Positions 9,007-18,262 are shown, counted from the stretch's first letter. The stretch is DNA of 64,000 nucleotides from CBDBZL01 sp031399025 (GCA_031399025.1 JANNOJ010000063.1:1-64000), one strand, 5' to 3'. Notes: generated by a model not told the origin, from the sequence alone. Numbers and translations: made by a program.

Positions 9007-9700
9007 CCTTGAGGTAGTAGCGCTGGCCGGGCGTCAACGCCGCGTCGAACTCGTAGACGATCGGCTGCCCGGTGGGGATCTCCAGCGCGGTGATCTCCTC
9101 GTCGGAAATGCCCGACAGGTGCTTGACCAGCGCGCGCAGCGAGTTGCCGTGGGCCGAGATGATCACCGTCTCGCCGCTCGCCAGGACCGGCCGGATCGTC
9201 TCCTGCCAATAGGGCAGCACGCGCGCGATGGTGAGCCTGAGGCTTTCGGCCGCGGGGATGGCGATGCCGGCATAGCGCGGGTCGGCGGCGACGTCGTACG
9301 GCCCGCCGGGTTCGAGCACCGGTGGCGGCACGTCGAACGAGCGGCGCCAGAGGTGGACCTGCTCGGCGCCGTGCAGCGCGGCGGTCTCGGCCTTGTCGAG
9401 CCCGGTCAGGCCGCCGTAATGCCGCTCGTTGAGCCGCCAGTCCTTGGTTTCGGGAATCCACAGCCGCCCGCACGCCTCCAGCGCCAGGTGCAGCGTCTTG
9501 ATCGCGCGCAGCTGCACCGAGGTAAAGGCGCGGGTGGGCAGCAGGCCCCTGGCCGCCAGCAGCTCGCCCGCCGCGCACGCCTCGGCGGCGCCCCGCTCGG
9601 TCAGGTCGACGTCCCACCAGCCGGTGAAGCGGTTTTCCAGGTTCCATTGGCTCTGGCCGTGGCGCACCAGAATCAGAGTGGCTCGGGTCAGCATGGGCAT
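8999..9700 (-). CDS. gpmA: 2,3-bisphosphoglycerate-dependent phosphoglycerate mutase
   Basis: 233-residue glycolytic mutase interconverting 3- and 2-phosphoglycerate. The phosphohistidine motif LVRHGQSQWN has His14, the second catalytic site is SAHGNSLRAL with His184, and the substrate loop NERHYGGLTG is present. The start is the ATG at 9700 or 9694. It is the first gene of the long minus-strand operon that continues with purE; the pairing with purine genes is context only. Confidence 0.96.
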   Translation of the reverse strand: MPMLTRATLILVRHGQSQWNLENRFTGWWDVDLTERGAAEACAAGELLAARGLLPTRAFTSVQLRAIKTLHLALEACGRLWIPETKDWRLNERHYGGLTGLDKAETAALHGAEQVHLWRRSFDVPPPVLEPGGPYDVAADPRYAGIAIPAAESLRLTIARVLPYWQETIRPVLASGETVIISAHGNSLRALVKHLSGISDEEITALEIPTGQPIVYEFDAALTPGQRYYLKDA

Positions 9701-9754
9701 GGTCGGCGTCTTGCTCCGGGCCGCACTTGGCGCATCAGGGGGAGGCCCAGCGCG

Positions 9755-9934
9755 TTAGCCGCCATCCTCGCGCTTGGGAAGGCTGGTGCCCGGCATCGTC
9801 GGCTCGCCGCCCGGCTCGCCGGCGTCCCGCGCCCGCGCCTGCGCCTTGCGGCGGCGCAGATTGGCGCGCAGCCGGCTCGCCAGGCGTTGTTCGCGCGTGG
9901 GTTTGGCGCCGCTGGGTTGGTCGCTGCCGGTCAT
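9755..9934 (-). CDS. small basic protein, sphingomonad-type, unknown function
   Basis: 59 residues with a strongly basic central helix, REQRLASRLRANLRRRKAQARAR, then a Pro/Gly-rich tail. Short proteins with this arrangement are common upstream of gpmA-like genes in sphingomonads, as far as I can recall. The ATG at 9934 (MTGSDQ) is preferred over 9940 or over the much longer open frame, which would run through the tRNA gene. It sits 54 bp upstream of gpmA on the same strand. The function is unknown; the basic helix could bind RNA or the ribosome, which is a guess. Confidence 0.6.
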   Translation of the reverse strand: MTGSDQPSGAKPTREQRLASRLRANLRRRKAQARARDAGEPGGEPTMPGTSLPKREDGG

Positions 9935-10062
9935 GCCCATAAGGCCATGGCGGCAAGTGCCGCCTGGCTCAAGCTCGGGCTTCAGCCTCGGGCCGCAAGC
10001 TTGGCTTGACTTTGGCCGGCCCCATGTCGATAGCGCCGCCTGCCCCAGGCGCTCATGGCATC

Positions 10063-10137
10063 GCTGCTGTAGCTCAGTGGTAGAGCGCACCCTTGGTAAG
10101 GGTGAGGTCGGGAGTTCAATCCTCCCCAGCAGCACCA
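10063..10137 (+). tRNA. tRNA-Thr (anticodon GGT)
   Basis: A complete cloverleaf can be drawn. The acceptor arm GCTGCTG pairs with CAGCAGC, the D-loop contains AGCTCAGTGGTAGAGC, the anticodon stem CACCC/GGGTG encloses TTGGTAA (anticodon GGT), the T-arm has GGTTCAA-like GAGTTCAATC, the discriminator is A and CCA is encoded (10135-10137). Confidence 0.97.
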
Positions 10138-10211
10138 CCGGGAAGCGGCACCGGGCCCGCGCGACGACCGGCGCATGCCGGTTTCGCTTGCCTGGAATTG
10201 GTGTATTGGCC

Positions 10212-10769
10212 ATGCAATGCACCATGCATGCGCCGGAACCCGCAGTCCCCTCTGGCGAACCCGCAGTTCCGCCCGGCGAGCCGGCCCTCGCGCTCGGCGA
10301 GAGCGACCAGGAGGCGCCGCTGACCGCGCTGCATCCGGCCTATGCCAAGGTCCTGCGGCTGAACCTGCTCGTCACCCTGCTGCCCTTCCTGATCGGCGCA
10401 ATCGTGCTGGAGGCCACCGGTCTGCCGCTACCGGGCATGGTGCTCGCGCCGGTCGTGCTGGCGGCCGGCTGGGCGCTGTGGCGCCTGCCCCGGCGCCGGT
10501 TCCGGGCGCGCGGCTACGACCTGGGCGCCGACCGGCTGCGCGTGGTCAGGGGCGTGCTGGTCCGGGTCGATACCGTGGTGCCGTTCGGCCGGGTGCAGCA
10601 TCTCGATGTCGAGCAGGGCCTGCTCGAGCGGCTCCATGGCCTGGCCACGCTCACGCTGCACACCGCGGGCACGCATAACGCCAGCGTGGCGTTGCCCGGC
10701 CTCGCCCATGCGACCGCGCTGGCGATGCGCGAGGCGATCCGCGCGCAGGTCCGGCGCGAGACGATGTGA
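10212..10769 (+). CDS. bacterial PH-domain membrane protein, YdbS-like
   Basis: 185 residues. A variable Pro/Glu-rich N-terminus is followed by two membrane segments (LLVTLLPFLIGAIVLEATGL and the PLPGMVLAPVV region, about 55-100) and then one bPH2 domain (PF03703 type). That domain carries the family pattern of GADRLRVVRGVLVR followed by VVPFGRVQHLDVEQG. Start options are the ATG at 10212 or 10224; the longer open frame crosses the tRNA and is rejected. The stop overlaps the GTG of the next gene (GTGA). YdbS/YdbT pairs are inner-membrane proteins of unclear role, linked in other bacteria to envelope stress or resistance. Confidence 0.85.
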   Translation: MQCTMHAPEPAVPSGEPAVPPGEPALALGESDQEAPLTALHPAYAKVLRLNLLVTLLPFLIGAIVLEATGLPLPGMVLAPVVLAAGWALWRLPRRRFRARGYDLGADRLRVVRGVLVRVDTVVPFGRVQHLDVEQGLLERLHGLATLTLHTAGTHNASVALPGLAHATALAMREAIRAQVRRETM

Positions 10770-12361
10770 GCATCGCTCCGGGGGTTGACGCCGCCGCCGG
10801 GCCACCCGAACGCGGGCAGGCGGCGGTCGAAACGGCCCAGGGCTGGCGGCGGCTCAGCCTGCTCGGGATCGTGCCGCTGGCCTTGCGCAGTCTGCGCCAG
10901 GCGATCGTGCCCACGATCGCCGTCATCTACGGCAGCAGCACCGTCGCCGACGCGGAGCCACTCGGCCTGCCCCTCGGCCTGCTTGCCGCAGCGGGCATCG
11001 TGATGGTCACCGTGGTGTTCACCGCGCTGGGTTGGTGGCGCACGCAATACCGCATCGGCCCCGACGACATCCGCCTGCACCGCGGCGTGCTCGGCCACCA
11101 GGCGCGCTCGGTGCCGCTCGAGCGGATCCAGGATGTCAGCCTGGAGCAGGGGCCACTCGCCCGCCTGCTCGGGCTGGTCGAGGTGCGCTTCGAGACCGGT
11201 GCCGGCGGCAAGGACGAACTCGCGCTTGCCTACGTCACCAGGAGCGAAGGCGAGGCGCTGCGCGAGACCGTGCGCACCCGGCTCGATGCCCAGTCACCGG
11301 CCACCTCCGAGGATGCCGCTGGGACCGCGGCGGGTCGCACCGCCGCGCCAGCAGGCCCGGCGCTCTTCGTCATGAACCCGCGCCGGCTGCTGCTGTTCGG
11401 CCTGTTCGAGTTCTCGTTGGTGGTGTTTGCGGTGCTGGGCGGCGCCGCGCAGCAGTTTGATTTCCTGCTGCCGTTCGACATCTGGGAATTCAGCGAGTGG
11501 CAGCGGCGGCTGGCCGGGAGCGATGCGATGGTGGGCGCCTGGTTCGCCGGGCTGGACCTGGCCGCGCGCGTGGCCGGCGCGCTGCTGGCCCTGGTGGCGC
11601 TCGCCGCCGTGGGCCTGGCGACCGGCGTGGTGCGCACGGTGTTGCGCGACTTCGGCTTCCGCCTCGAACGCACCGCCAAGGGCTTTCGCCGACGCCGCGG
11701 CCTGCTCACGCGGACCGACGTGGTCATGCCCGTCCACCGGGTCCAGGCGCTGACGCTCTCGACCGGCCCGATACGCCGCTGGTGGGGCTGGCATGGCCTG
11801 GCCTTCGTCAGCCTGGCGCAGGATGCGGGTTCGGCCCACCACGTGGTCGCCCCGTTCGCCCGGCTGGCGGAGCTGGCGCCGATCGCCGCGGCCGCCGGCC
11901 TCCCCCTGCCGGGCCCTGACACGCAATGGCTCCGGCCGAACCCGCGCTATCGCATCGACCGGGCCGGTCTGGCGCTGACGATCCCCACGCTCCTGACGCT
12001 CCTGGCCCTGGCTCTGGGCCTGCTGCCGCCCGCGCTGCTCGCGCTCGCCTTGGGCCTGGTCCTCGGGCTGCGGCAATATGCCCTGTGGCGCTGCGAGCGA
12101 TACGCCCAGGATGGCGACCGGCTGCTCGGGCGCACCGGGTGGCTCGGCCCGCGGATCACCGTCGCCGCGCCGGTCAAGCTGCATTCGGTGGAGATCCTCC
12201 AGGGCCCGCTGGGTCGCCGGCACGGCTACGCCGATCTGGCCCTCGGCCTGGCCGGCGGGCGGCTGCGGCTGGATGGCCTCCCGGTGGGCGATGCCCGTCG
12301 CCTGCGCAGCGCCATTCTCGAGGCGATCACCGCCGTCGATTTCTCGCAACTGCCGCGCTGA
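10766..12361 (+). CDS. bacterial PH-domain membrane protein, YdbT-like
   Basis: 531 residues with three bPH2 repeats, recognised by QYRIGPDDIRLHRGVLG, FRLERTAKGFRRRRGLLTR and YAQDGDRLLGRTGWLG, each followed by a V(P/M)xxR(I/V)Q-type motif. Membrane-segment pairs lie between the repeats. The GTG at 10766 overlaps the stop of the YdbS-like gene, so the two are translationally coupled. The architecture fits the YdbT partner. The cellular function is not established. Confidence 0.87.
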   Translation: MSIAPGVDAAAGPPERGQAAVETAQGWRRLSLLGIVPLALRSLRQAIVPTIAVIYGSSTVADAEPLGLPLGLLAAAGIVMVTVVFTALGWWRTQYRIGPDDIRLHRGVLGHQARSVPLERIQDVSLEQGPLARLLGLVEVRFETGAGGKDELALAYVTRSEGEALRETVRTRLDAQSPATSEDAAGTAAGRTAAPAGPALFVMNPRRLLLFGLFEFSLVVFAVLGGAAQQFDFLLPFDIWEFSEWQRRLAGSDAMVGAWFAGLDLAARVAGALLALVALAAVGLATGVVRTVLRDFGFRLERTAKGFRRRRGLLTRTDVVMPVHRVQALTLSTGPIRRWWGWHGLAFVSLAQDAGSAHHVVAPFARLAELAPIAAAAGLPLPGPDTQWLRPNPRYRIDRAGLALTIPTLLTLLALALGLLPPALLALALGLVLGLRQYALWRCERYAQDGDRLLGRTGWLGPRITVAAPVKLHSVEILQGPLGRRHGYADLALGLAGGRLRLDGLPVGDARRLRSAILEAITAVDFSQLPR

Positions 12362-12370
12362 GCCCGCGCG

Positions 12371-12691
12371 CTACTCGCCCGGGCCGGCGAGCACGTCGGC
12401 CCATTCGGGATGGCGGCGGAAGGCGGCGTCGACATAGGTGCATTGCGGGACGATGGTGAAGCCCTGCGCGCGGGCGTCGGCCACCAGCCGCTCGACCAGC
12501 CGCTTGGCGATGCCGCCGCCGCGCGCTTGGTCGGGCACATAGGTATGCTCGGCGATGCGCGCCTCGCCGCGCGCGGTCCAGGTCAGCTGGGCGCCATCTG
12601 CGCTGCCCGCAACCGGGAGGCGATAGGCGCCGTGCGTGGTCTCGTCGGTCACTTCGATGTCGGCCTGATCGGTCGTGGCGGGGTCGGTCAT
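12371..12691 (-). CDS. GNAT-type N-acetyltransferase, short (YidJ-like)
   Basis: 106 residues, the length of the short acetyltransferase family PF14542. The core shows AQLTWTARGEARIAEHTYVP, then the acetyl-CoA loop RGGGIAKRLVERLV and a C-terminal HPEWADVL motif typical of the family. The ATG at 12691 gives this compact protein; the open frame continues far upstream as read-through antisense to the threonine aldolase gene. It is convergent with the YdbT gene, with only 9 bp between stops. Confidence 0.85.
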   Translation of the reverse strand: MTDPATTDQADIEVTDETTHGAYRLPVAGSADGAQLTWTARGEARIAEHTYVPDQARGGGIAKRLVERLVADARAQGFTIVPQCTYVDAAFRRHPEWADVLAGPGE

Positions 12692-12730
12692 GGTTGGGGC
12701 TCCTGCTTGCCTCGAACCCCCGGCGTCGCC

Positions 12731-13750
12731 ATGGCGTTCCGCATGCGCTTCCTGTCGGATAACGCCGCCCCCGTTCACCCGCGCGTGTGGGATGCCCTGC
12801 AGGCGGCGGACGAGGCCGACCTGCCGTACGACGGCGACGCCCTGAGCCGGCGCCTGGACGAGGCGTTTTCCGCCCTGTTCGGCCGCGACTGCACCGCCTT
12901 GTGGGCCGCCACCGGCACCGCGGCCAATTGCCTGGCGCTCGCCACCATGGTCGCTCCCCACGGCGGGGTCATCTGCCACCGCGAGGCGCATATCGAGATG
13001 GACGAATGCGGCGCGCCGGGCTTCTACCTGCACGGCGCCAAGCTGCTGCTGGCCGGCCAAGAGAAAGATGGCGCGGGCGCGAAGCTGACGCCGGCCGGGA
13101 TCGAGGGGGTGCTCGATGGCATCACCCGAGGCATTCACCAGGTTCCTGCCCAAGCGATCTCGCTCACCCAGGCGAGCGAGTACGGGCTGGTCTACCGGCC
13201 GCACGAACTTGCGGCCATCGGCGCGCTGGCGCGGATCCGCGGCCTGGGTCTGCATCTTGATGGCGCGCGCTTCGCCAATGCCGTCGCCTTCCTGGGCTGC
13301 CCGCCGGGCGATGCCGCCGGCCCGGTGGATGCGCTCAGCTTCGGCTGCGTCAAGAACGGCGGCATGAGCGCCGAGGCCATCGTGCTGTTCGATCCCGCCG
13401 CCGCCGACCTCGCCGGCTGGCGGCGCAAGCGCGCCGGGCACCTGCAGTCCAAGGGCCGGTTCCTCGCGGCGCAGATCCTCGCCTTGCTCGAGGACGACCT
13501 GTGGCTCGCCAACGCCCGCGCCGCCAACGCCGCCGCGCAGGCCATCGGCGCAGGCGCGGGCGCCCGGCTGGCGTACCCGGTGGAGGCGAACGAGGTGTTC
13601 GTCCGCCTCGCCGCTTCCGAGCGCGCCGGCCTGCGGGCGCGCGGCTGGGCGTTCTACGACTGGGATGCGGATACCGCGCGCTTCGTCACCGCCTGGAACA
13701 CCCGCGACGTGCACGCCGCCGCGCTGGCGGCTGCGCTCGCGGCCCTGTGA
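12731..13750 (+). CDS. ltaE: low-specificity L-threonine aldolase
   Basis: 339-residue PLP-dependent enzyme splitting L-threonine or allo-threonine to glycine and acetaldehyde. The fold-type I signatures are ATGTAANCLAL for the phosphate cup, HLDGARFANA for the PLP-ring Asp and SFGCVKNGGM with Lys208 as the Schiff-base lysine. The ATG at 12731 starts MAFRMRFLSDN, the usual N-terminus; the upstream part of the open frame is antisense to the GNAT gene. The stop codon lies inside a 15-bp tandem repeat. Confidence 0.93.
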   Translation: MAFRMRFLSDNAAPVHPRVWDALQAADEADLPYDGDALSRRLDEAFSALFGRDCTALWAATGTAANCLALATMVAPHGGVICHREAHIEMDECGAPGFYLHGAKLLLAGQEKDGAGAKLTPAGIEGVLDGITRGIHQVPAQAISLTQASEYGLVYRPHELAAIGALARIRGLGLHLDGARFANAVAFLGCPPGDAAGPVDALSFGCVKNGGMSAEAIVLFDPAAADLAGWRRKRAGHLQSKGRFLAAQILALLEDDLWLANARAANAAAQAIGAGAGARLAYPVEANEVFVRLAASERAGLRARGWAFYDWDADTARFVTAWNTRDVHAAALAAALAAL

Positions 13751-13773
13751 TTGGCGGGCCTGTGATTGGCGGG
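13744..13773. repeat. 15-bp tandem repeat (2 copies) at the ltaE 3' end
   Basis: CCTGTGATTGGCGGG occurs at 13744-13758 and 13759-13773, with a degenerate third partial copy after it. The first copy contains the ltaE TGA stop codon, so the second lies between the two genes. Confidence 0.9.
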
Positions 13774-13782
13774 TGATCGGCG

Positions 13783-14730
13783 ATGACCGGACCGGCATCC
13801 CCGCGCCACGCGCTGCTGCGTCCGGGCGTGGCGATCCCCTTCCTGCTGGTCGCGCTGATCTGGGGCTCGACTTGGTTCGTCATCCGCGACCAGCTCGCCG
13901 CCGCCGCGCCGCCCAGCTGGTCGGTCACCTACCGCTTCGCCCTCGCCACCGTCGCGATGTTCGTGCTCGTCGGCTGGCGGGCCGGCATCGCCCGGCGCAG
14001 TTTCGCCATGAGCCCGGGCGAGCAGGCGATGGCGCTGGGCATCGGCATTTTCCAGTTCTGCGGCAATTTCAACTTCGTCTACCGCGCCGAACTGCATGTC
14101 ACCTCGGGTATCGTAGCGGTGCTGTTCGGGCTGCTGATGGTGCCCAACGCCATCCTCGCCCGGCTGGTCTTGGGTTCCACGATCACCCGGCGCTTCGTCC
14201 TTGGCACGATGATCGCGCTGGGCGGCATCGGCCTGCTGCTCGCGCATGAATTCCGCGCGGCGCCGGCCGGCGCGCAGGTCGGGCTGGGCGTGGCGCTGAC
14301 CGGGTTCGGCATCCTCTCAGCGTCCGCCGCCAACGTCATGCAGGCGAGCGCTGCGGCCCGGCGCCCGCCGCTGCTGCTGCTGCTCGCCTGGGCCATGCTG
14401 TGGGGAACCGGGTGCGACGCCGCCTTCGCCCTCGCCGTGGCCGGCCCGCCGGTGCTGCCGGCCGAGCCGCGCTACTGGGCGGGTGTTGTTTATCTGGCGC
14501 TGCTCGGCTCGGTGGTCACCTTCCCGCTGTATTTCGGCCTCATCCGCGACATCGGCCCGGGCCGCGCGGCCTATACCGGCGTGCTGACCCCGGTGGTGGC
14601 AATGGCGCTCTCCACGCTGTTCGAAGGCTATCGGTGGTCGGGACTGGCCGTCGCCGGGGCGCTGCTGGCAGCCGCGGGGCTCATCGTGGCGCTGCGGGGC
14701 CGCACCCTCGCCACGCCGCGCCAGGATTGA
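13783..14730 (+). CDS. EamA-family (DMT superfamily) transporter
   Basis: 315 residues with about ten hydrophobic segments in two repeated halves, the standard DMT/EamA architecture. The first half opens with LLVALIWGSTWFVI, a family hallmark. The second contains PLYFGLIRDIGPGRAAYTGVLTPVVAM, corresponding to the C-terminal EamA repeat. It probably exports a small metabolite or amino acid; the position after threonine aldolase fits amino-acid metabolism but does not prove it. Its 3' end overlaps the convergent SDR gene by 50 bp. Confidence 0.87.
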   Translation: MTGPASPRHALLRPGVAIPFLLVALIWGSTWFVIRDQLAAAAPPSWSVTYRFALATVAMFVLVGWRAGIARRSFAMSPGEQAMALGIGIFQFCGNFNFVYRAELHVTSGIVAVLFGLLMVPNAILARLVLGSTITRRFVLGTMIALGGIGLLLAHEFRAAPAGAQVGLGVALTGFGILSASAANVMQASAAARRPPLLLLLAWAMLWGTGCDAAFALAVAGPPVLPAEPRYWAGVVYLALLGSVVTFPLYFGLIRDIGPGRAAYTGVLTPVVAMALSTLFEGYRWSGLAVAGALLAAAGLIVALRGRTLATPRQD

Positions 14731-15517
14731 GCGCGCCCAGCCCTTCGCGGTAGGTCGGGTAGCGCAGCCGCCAGCCGAACACGCGCTTGGCCTTGCCGTT
14801 CGCCACCCGCCGGTTTTCGGCATAGAACCCGCGCGCCATCGGCGACAGGCCCGCCTCCTCCAGCGGCACCAGCGGCGGCGGCGCGATGCCGAGCAGCCGA
14901 CAGGCCTCCTCGATCACCGCATTGTTGCTGGCGGGCAGGTCGTCGGCCAAATTGTAGGCGCCGGGTGCCGCCGCCAGCCCGGCGAGAACGCCCGTGGCGA
15001 TGTCGTCGACGTGCACCCGGCTGAACACCTGGCCGGGCGCGTCGATGCGCTGCGCCTTGCCCTCGGCGAGGCGCTCGAAGGCGCTGCGGCCAGGCCCATA
15101 GATGCCCGGCAGGCGGAACACCCGCGCGCCGCGCTCGAGCCAGGCGGCATCGGCGGCAGCCCGCGCGGTGCGGCGGCCGATCCCGCCATCGCCGACCACT
15201 GGTGTGCCCTCGTCCACCCAGGCGCCGCCGGTGTCGCCGTAGACGCCCGAGGCCGACAAATAGCTCAGCCGCTGGGCGCCGAGCGATGGCCCATAGCGCT
15301 CCAGCACCGGGTCAACGCCGCTCTTGCGATCGGGCGGCACGCAGGAGAGCACATGCGTCGCCGTCGCCAGCGCGGCGCGCACGGCCGCTTCCTCGCCGAA
15401 GGCGATGTCGCCCGCACTGCCGGTCGCGGTCACGCCGATGTCACGTCTCAGCGCCGCCGCCCGGATGCGCTTTCCGCTGTAGCCAAGCCCGAAAATGAAC
15501 AGCTGCACTGTCGCCAC
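14681..15517 (-). CDS. NAD(P)-binding SDR-like protein (YeeZ/epimerase type)
   Basis: 278 residues. The N-terminal Rossmann motif FIFGLGYSGKRI is the YeeZ-like GxGYSG form. SYLSASGVYGDTGGAWVDE holds the Ser and Tyr of the SDR-extended active site, and HVDDIATGVLAGL is the usual late motif. No ATG fits; GTG codons at 15517 and 15508 are the possible starts. It overlaps the EamA gene tail in the convergent direction. The substrate is unknown; homologues are annotated as NAD-dependent epimerase/dehydratase. Confidence 0.82.
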   Translation of the reverse strand: MATVQLFIFGLGYSGKRIRAAALRRDIGVTATGSAGDIAFGEEAAVRAALATATHVLSCVPPDRKSGVDPVLERYGPSLGAQRLSYLSASGVYGDTGGAWVDEGTPVVGDGGIGRRTARAAADAAWLERGARVFRLPGIYGPGRSAFERLAEGKAQRIDAPGQVFSRVHVDDIATGVLAGLAAAPGAYNLADDLPASNNAVIEEACRLLGIAPPPLVPLEEAGLSPMARGFYAENRRVANGKAKRVFGWRLRYPTYREGLGALNPGAAWRGCGPAAPR

Positions 15518-15580
15518 TTTTGTTGCCCACGAGCGTTCTAGCTGCTGGACGCTGCGGCGAAAGGACCTAGACCGCTCACC

Positions 15581-18262
15581 ATGGATATCGCCCGCACGCC
15601 CGCCACCCCCGACGGCAATTTCGAGATGGCGGACGCCGCCGTCGAGCCCAAGGCGCCGCCCGAAATCTATCGCAAGGATTACCGACCGTTCCCCTGGCGC
15701 GTGCCCGAGTTGCGGCTCGACTTTGCCCTTGGCGCCGAGCGCACCGGGGTCCGCACGGCGCTCACCGTGAGCCGCAACCCGCAAGCCGAGCCGGCCGCCA
15801 CGATCCGGCTCAATGGCGACGGGCTGGAGCCGCTCGAGGTCAAGCTGGATGGCGCGCCGACCAGCGGCTGGACCATGGATGGCCCCGACCTGCTGGTCAC
15901 TCTGCCGGGGCTCGACGAGCCCGAGATCGGGACCGGTGACGCCTTCCTGATCGAGCTTGTCACCGAGATCGCGCCCGCCGCCAACAGCCAGTTGATGGGG
16001 CTCTATGCCTCGGGCGGCATGCTGTGCACCCAGTGCGAGGCCGAAGGCTTCCGCCGCATCACCTTCTTCCCCGACCGGCCCGACGTGCTCTCCACCTATC
16101 GCGTGCGGATCACGGGCGACAAGAAGCAGTTCCCCGTGCTGCTGTCGAACGGCAACCTGGTGGATAGCGGCGAGGATGATGAGGGCGCCCATTGGGCCGA
16201 ATGGCACGACCCGTGGCCCAAGCCCTCCTACCTGTTCGCGCTGGTGGCCGGCGACCTGGTGGCGCGACGCGACAGTTTCGTCACCATGAACGGGCGCCAG
16301 GTGGCGCTCGCCATCTGGGTGCGCGCGGGCGATTTGGCGCGCACGGCCCACGCGATGGCCTCGCTCAAGCAGGCGATGGCCTGGGACGAGCAGGCGTTTG
16401 GCCGTGAATACGACCTCGACACCTTCAACATCGTCGCGGTGAGCGACTTCAACATGGGGGCGATGGAGAACAAGGGCCTCAATGTCTTCAACACCAAGTA
16501 TGTGCTCGCCGACCCCGAGACCGCCACCGACGGGGATTACGACGCCATCGAGGGCGTGATCGCGCACGAATACTTCCACAATTGGTCGGGCAACCGGGTG
16601 ACCTGCCGCGACTGGTTCCAGCTGTCGCTCAAGGAGGGCTTCACCGTCCTGCGCGACCAGCTGTTCAGCCAGGATCTGGGCTCCCCCGCGGTCAAGCGGA
16701 TCGAGGACGTGCGGGTGCTTCGCAGCGTCCAGTTCCCCGAGGATTCGGGCCCGCTGGCGCATTCGGTGCGGCCCGACAGCTTCCGCGAGATCAGCAATTT
16801 CTACACCGCCACCATCTACAACAAGGGCGCCGAGGTGATCCGCATGATGCGCACCATGGCAGGCCCCGCGGCGTTCCGGGCCGGGTGCGATCTGTACTTC
16901 GCGCGCCACGACGGCCAGGCGGCGACCTGCGAGGAATTCGTCCGCGCGATCGAGCAAGGCGCCGGGCTCGACCTGGCCCAGTTCCGCCGCTGGTATTCGC
17001 AAGCGGGCACGCCGCGCGTGTCGGTGCGCATGGAGCACGACGGCGACCTGGTCACCCTTCACCTGGCGCAGCGCGTGCCACCCACGCCCGGCCAGCCCGA
17101 CAAGCAGCCGATGGTCATCCCGCTGCGCCTCGCGCTGTTCGATCGCGCTACCGGCCGGCACGACAACGAGCAGCTCGTGGTGCTCGACACCGAGCGGATG
17201 AGCGTGGAGTTCGCCGGCTTCGCGCAGCCGCCGGTGCTCTCGCTCAACCGCGGCTTTTCCGCCCCGGTCGCCATCGAGCGCGACCTCTCGCGCGAGGACC
17301 TGGTGTTCCTCGCCGCGCACGACGACGATCCGTTCGCCCGCTACGAGGCGATGCAGGACCTGGTCGTGGGCCATTTGTGCGAGGCGGTCGCGGGCGGGCT
17401 CGACGATGCCGCACGGGCTGGGGCGCGCGCGGCGATCGGCGCCACGTTTGCCGCGGTGCTCGACGATGCCGGGATCGATGACCTGATGCGCGGCGAACTG
17501 CTCGTCTTGCCGTCCGAGACCTATCTCGCCGAGCAGCGGCCGATCGCCGATCCCGCCGCCATCCATGCCGAACGCAGCGCCTTGCGCGCCTGGTTGGGTC
17601 GCGAGCTGAGCGCCCGCCTGCTGGCGCTGCATCACCGGGCGAGCGCGGTGCCCTACGGTCTCGATCCCGCCGCGCGCGGCGCCCGCAAGGTGAAGATCCA
17701 GGCGCTCTCGTTCCTGGCCGCGGGCGACGCGGCGCTGGGCGCCGATCTTGCCTGTGCGCAATACGATGGGGCCGACAACATGACCGACCGGCAGGGCGCG
17801 CTGATGGTGCTCACCGGGCTGCGCGCGCCCCAGCGCACGCACAAGCTGCTCGATTTCTACCAGCGCTACCGCGACAATCCGCTGGTCATCGACAAGTGGT
17901 TCGCGCTCCAGGCCAGTGCGCCGCACCCCGGGGTGCTCGAACACGTCAAGGCGCTCGCCCGGCATCCCGATTTCACGCTGCGCAACCCCAACCGCGTGCG
18001 CTCGCTGTACATGGCGTTCGCGGGCAATCTGCACCCCTTCCACGATCCGGCCGGCGAGGGCTACGAGCTCATCGCCGACCTCATCCTCGAACTCGATCCG
18101 CTCAACCCGCAGACCGCCGCGCGCTTCGTCGCCCCGCTGGGCCGGTGGCGGCGGATCGAACCGGGCCGGGCCGCGCTGATGCGCGCCGCACTCGAGCGGA
18201 TCGCCGCCGCCCGCGGCCTGTCGCGCGATACGCACGAGCAGGTCTCGCGCAGCCTTGGCTGA
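15581..18262 (+). CDS. pepN: aminopeptidase N (M1 family)
   Basis: 893-residue zinc aminopeptidase with broad N-terminal specificity, of the usual proteobacterial length. The exopeptidase motif GAMEN is at 293-297 and the zinc motif HEYFHNW at 329-335, with the third ligand Glu in LKEGFT about 19 residues on. The DUF3458 (catalytic-adjacent Ig-like) and C-terminal helical domains follow. The start at 15581 is preceded by an AGGA-like sequence. No signal peptide is seen, so it is cytosolic. It is coupled to the next gene by an 8-bp overlap. Confidence 0.97.
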   Translation: MDIARTPATPDGNFEMADAAVEPKAPPEIYRKDYRPFPWRVPELRLDFALGAERTGVRTALTVSRNPQAEPAATIRLNGDGLEPLEVKLDGAPTSGWTMDGPDLLVTLPGLDEPEIGTGDAFLIELVTEIAPAANSQLMGLYASGGMLCTQCEAEGFRRITFFPDRPDVLSTYRVRITGDKKQFPVLLSNGNLVDSGEDDEGAHWAEWHDPWPKPSYLFALVAGDLVARRDSFVTMNGRQVALAIWVRAGDLARTAHAMASLKQAMAWDEQAFGREYDLDTFNIVAVSDFNMGAMENKGLNVFNTKYVLADPETATDGDYDAIEGVIAHEYFHNWSGNRVTCRDWFQLSLKEGFTVLRDQLFSQDLGSPAVKRIEDVRVLRSVQFPEDSGPLAHSVRPDSFREISNFYTATIYNKGAEVIRMMRTMAGPAAFRAGCDLYFARHDGQAATCEEFVRAIEQGAGLDLAQFRRWYSQAGTPRVSVRMEHDGDLVTLHLAQRVPPTPGQPDKQPMVIPLRLALFDRATGRHDNEQLVVLDTERMSVEFAGFAQPPVLSLNRGFSAPVAIERDLSREDLVFLAAHDDDPFARYEAMQDLVVGHLCEAVAGGLDDAARAGARAAIGATFAAVLDDAGIDDLMRGELLVLPSETYLAEQRPIADPAAIHAERSALRAWLGRELSARLLALHHRASAVPYGLDPAARGARKVKIQALSFLAAGDAALGADLACAQYDGADNMTDRQGALMVLTGLRAPQRTHKLLDFYQRYRDNPLVIDKWFALQASAPHPGVLEHVKALARHPDFTLRNPNRVRSLYMAFAGNLHPFHDPAGEGYELIADLILELDPLNPQTAARFVAPLGRWRRIEPGRAALMRAALERIAAARGLSRDTHEQVSRSLG

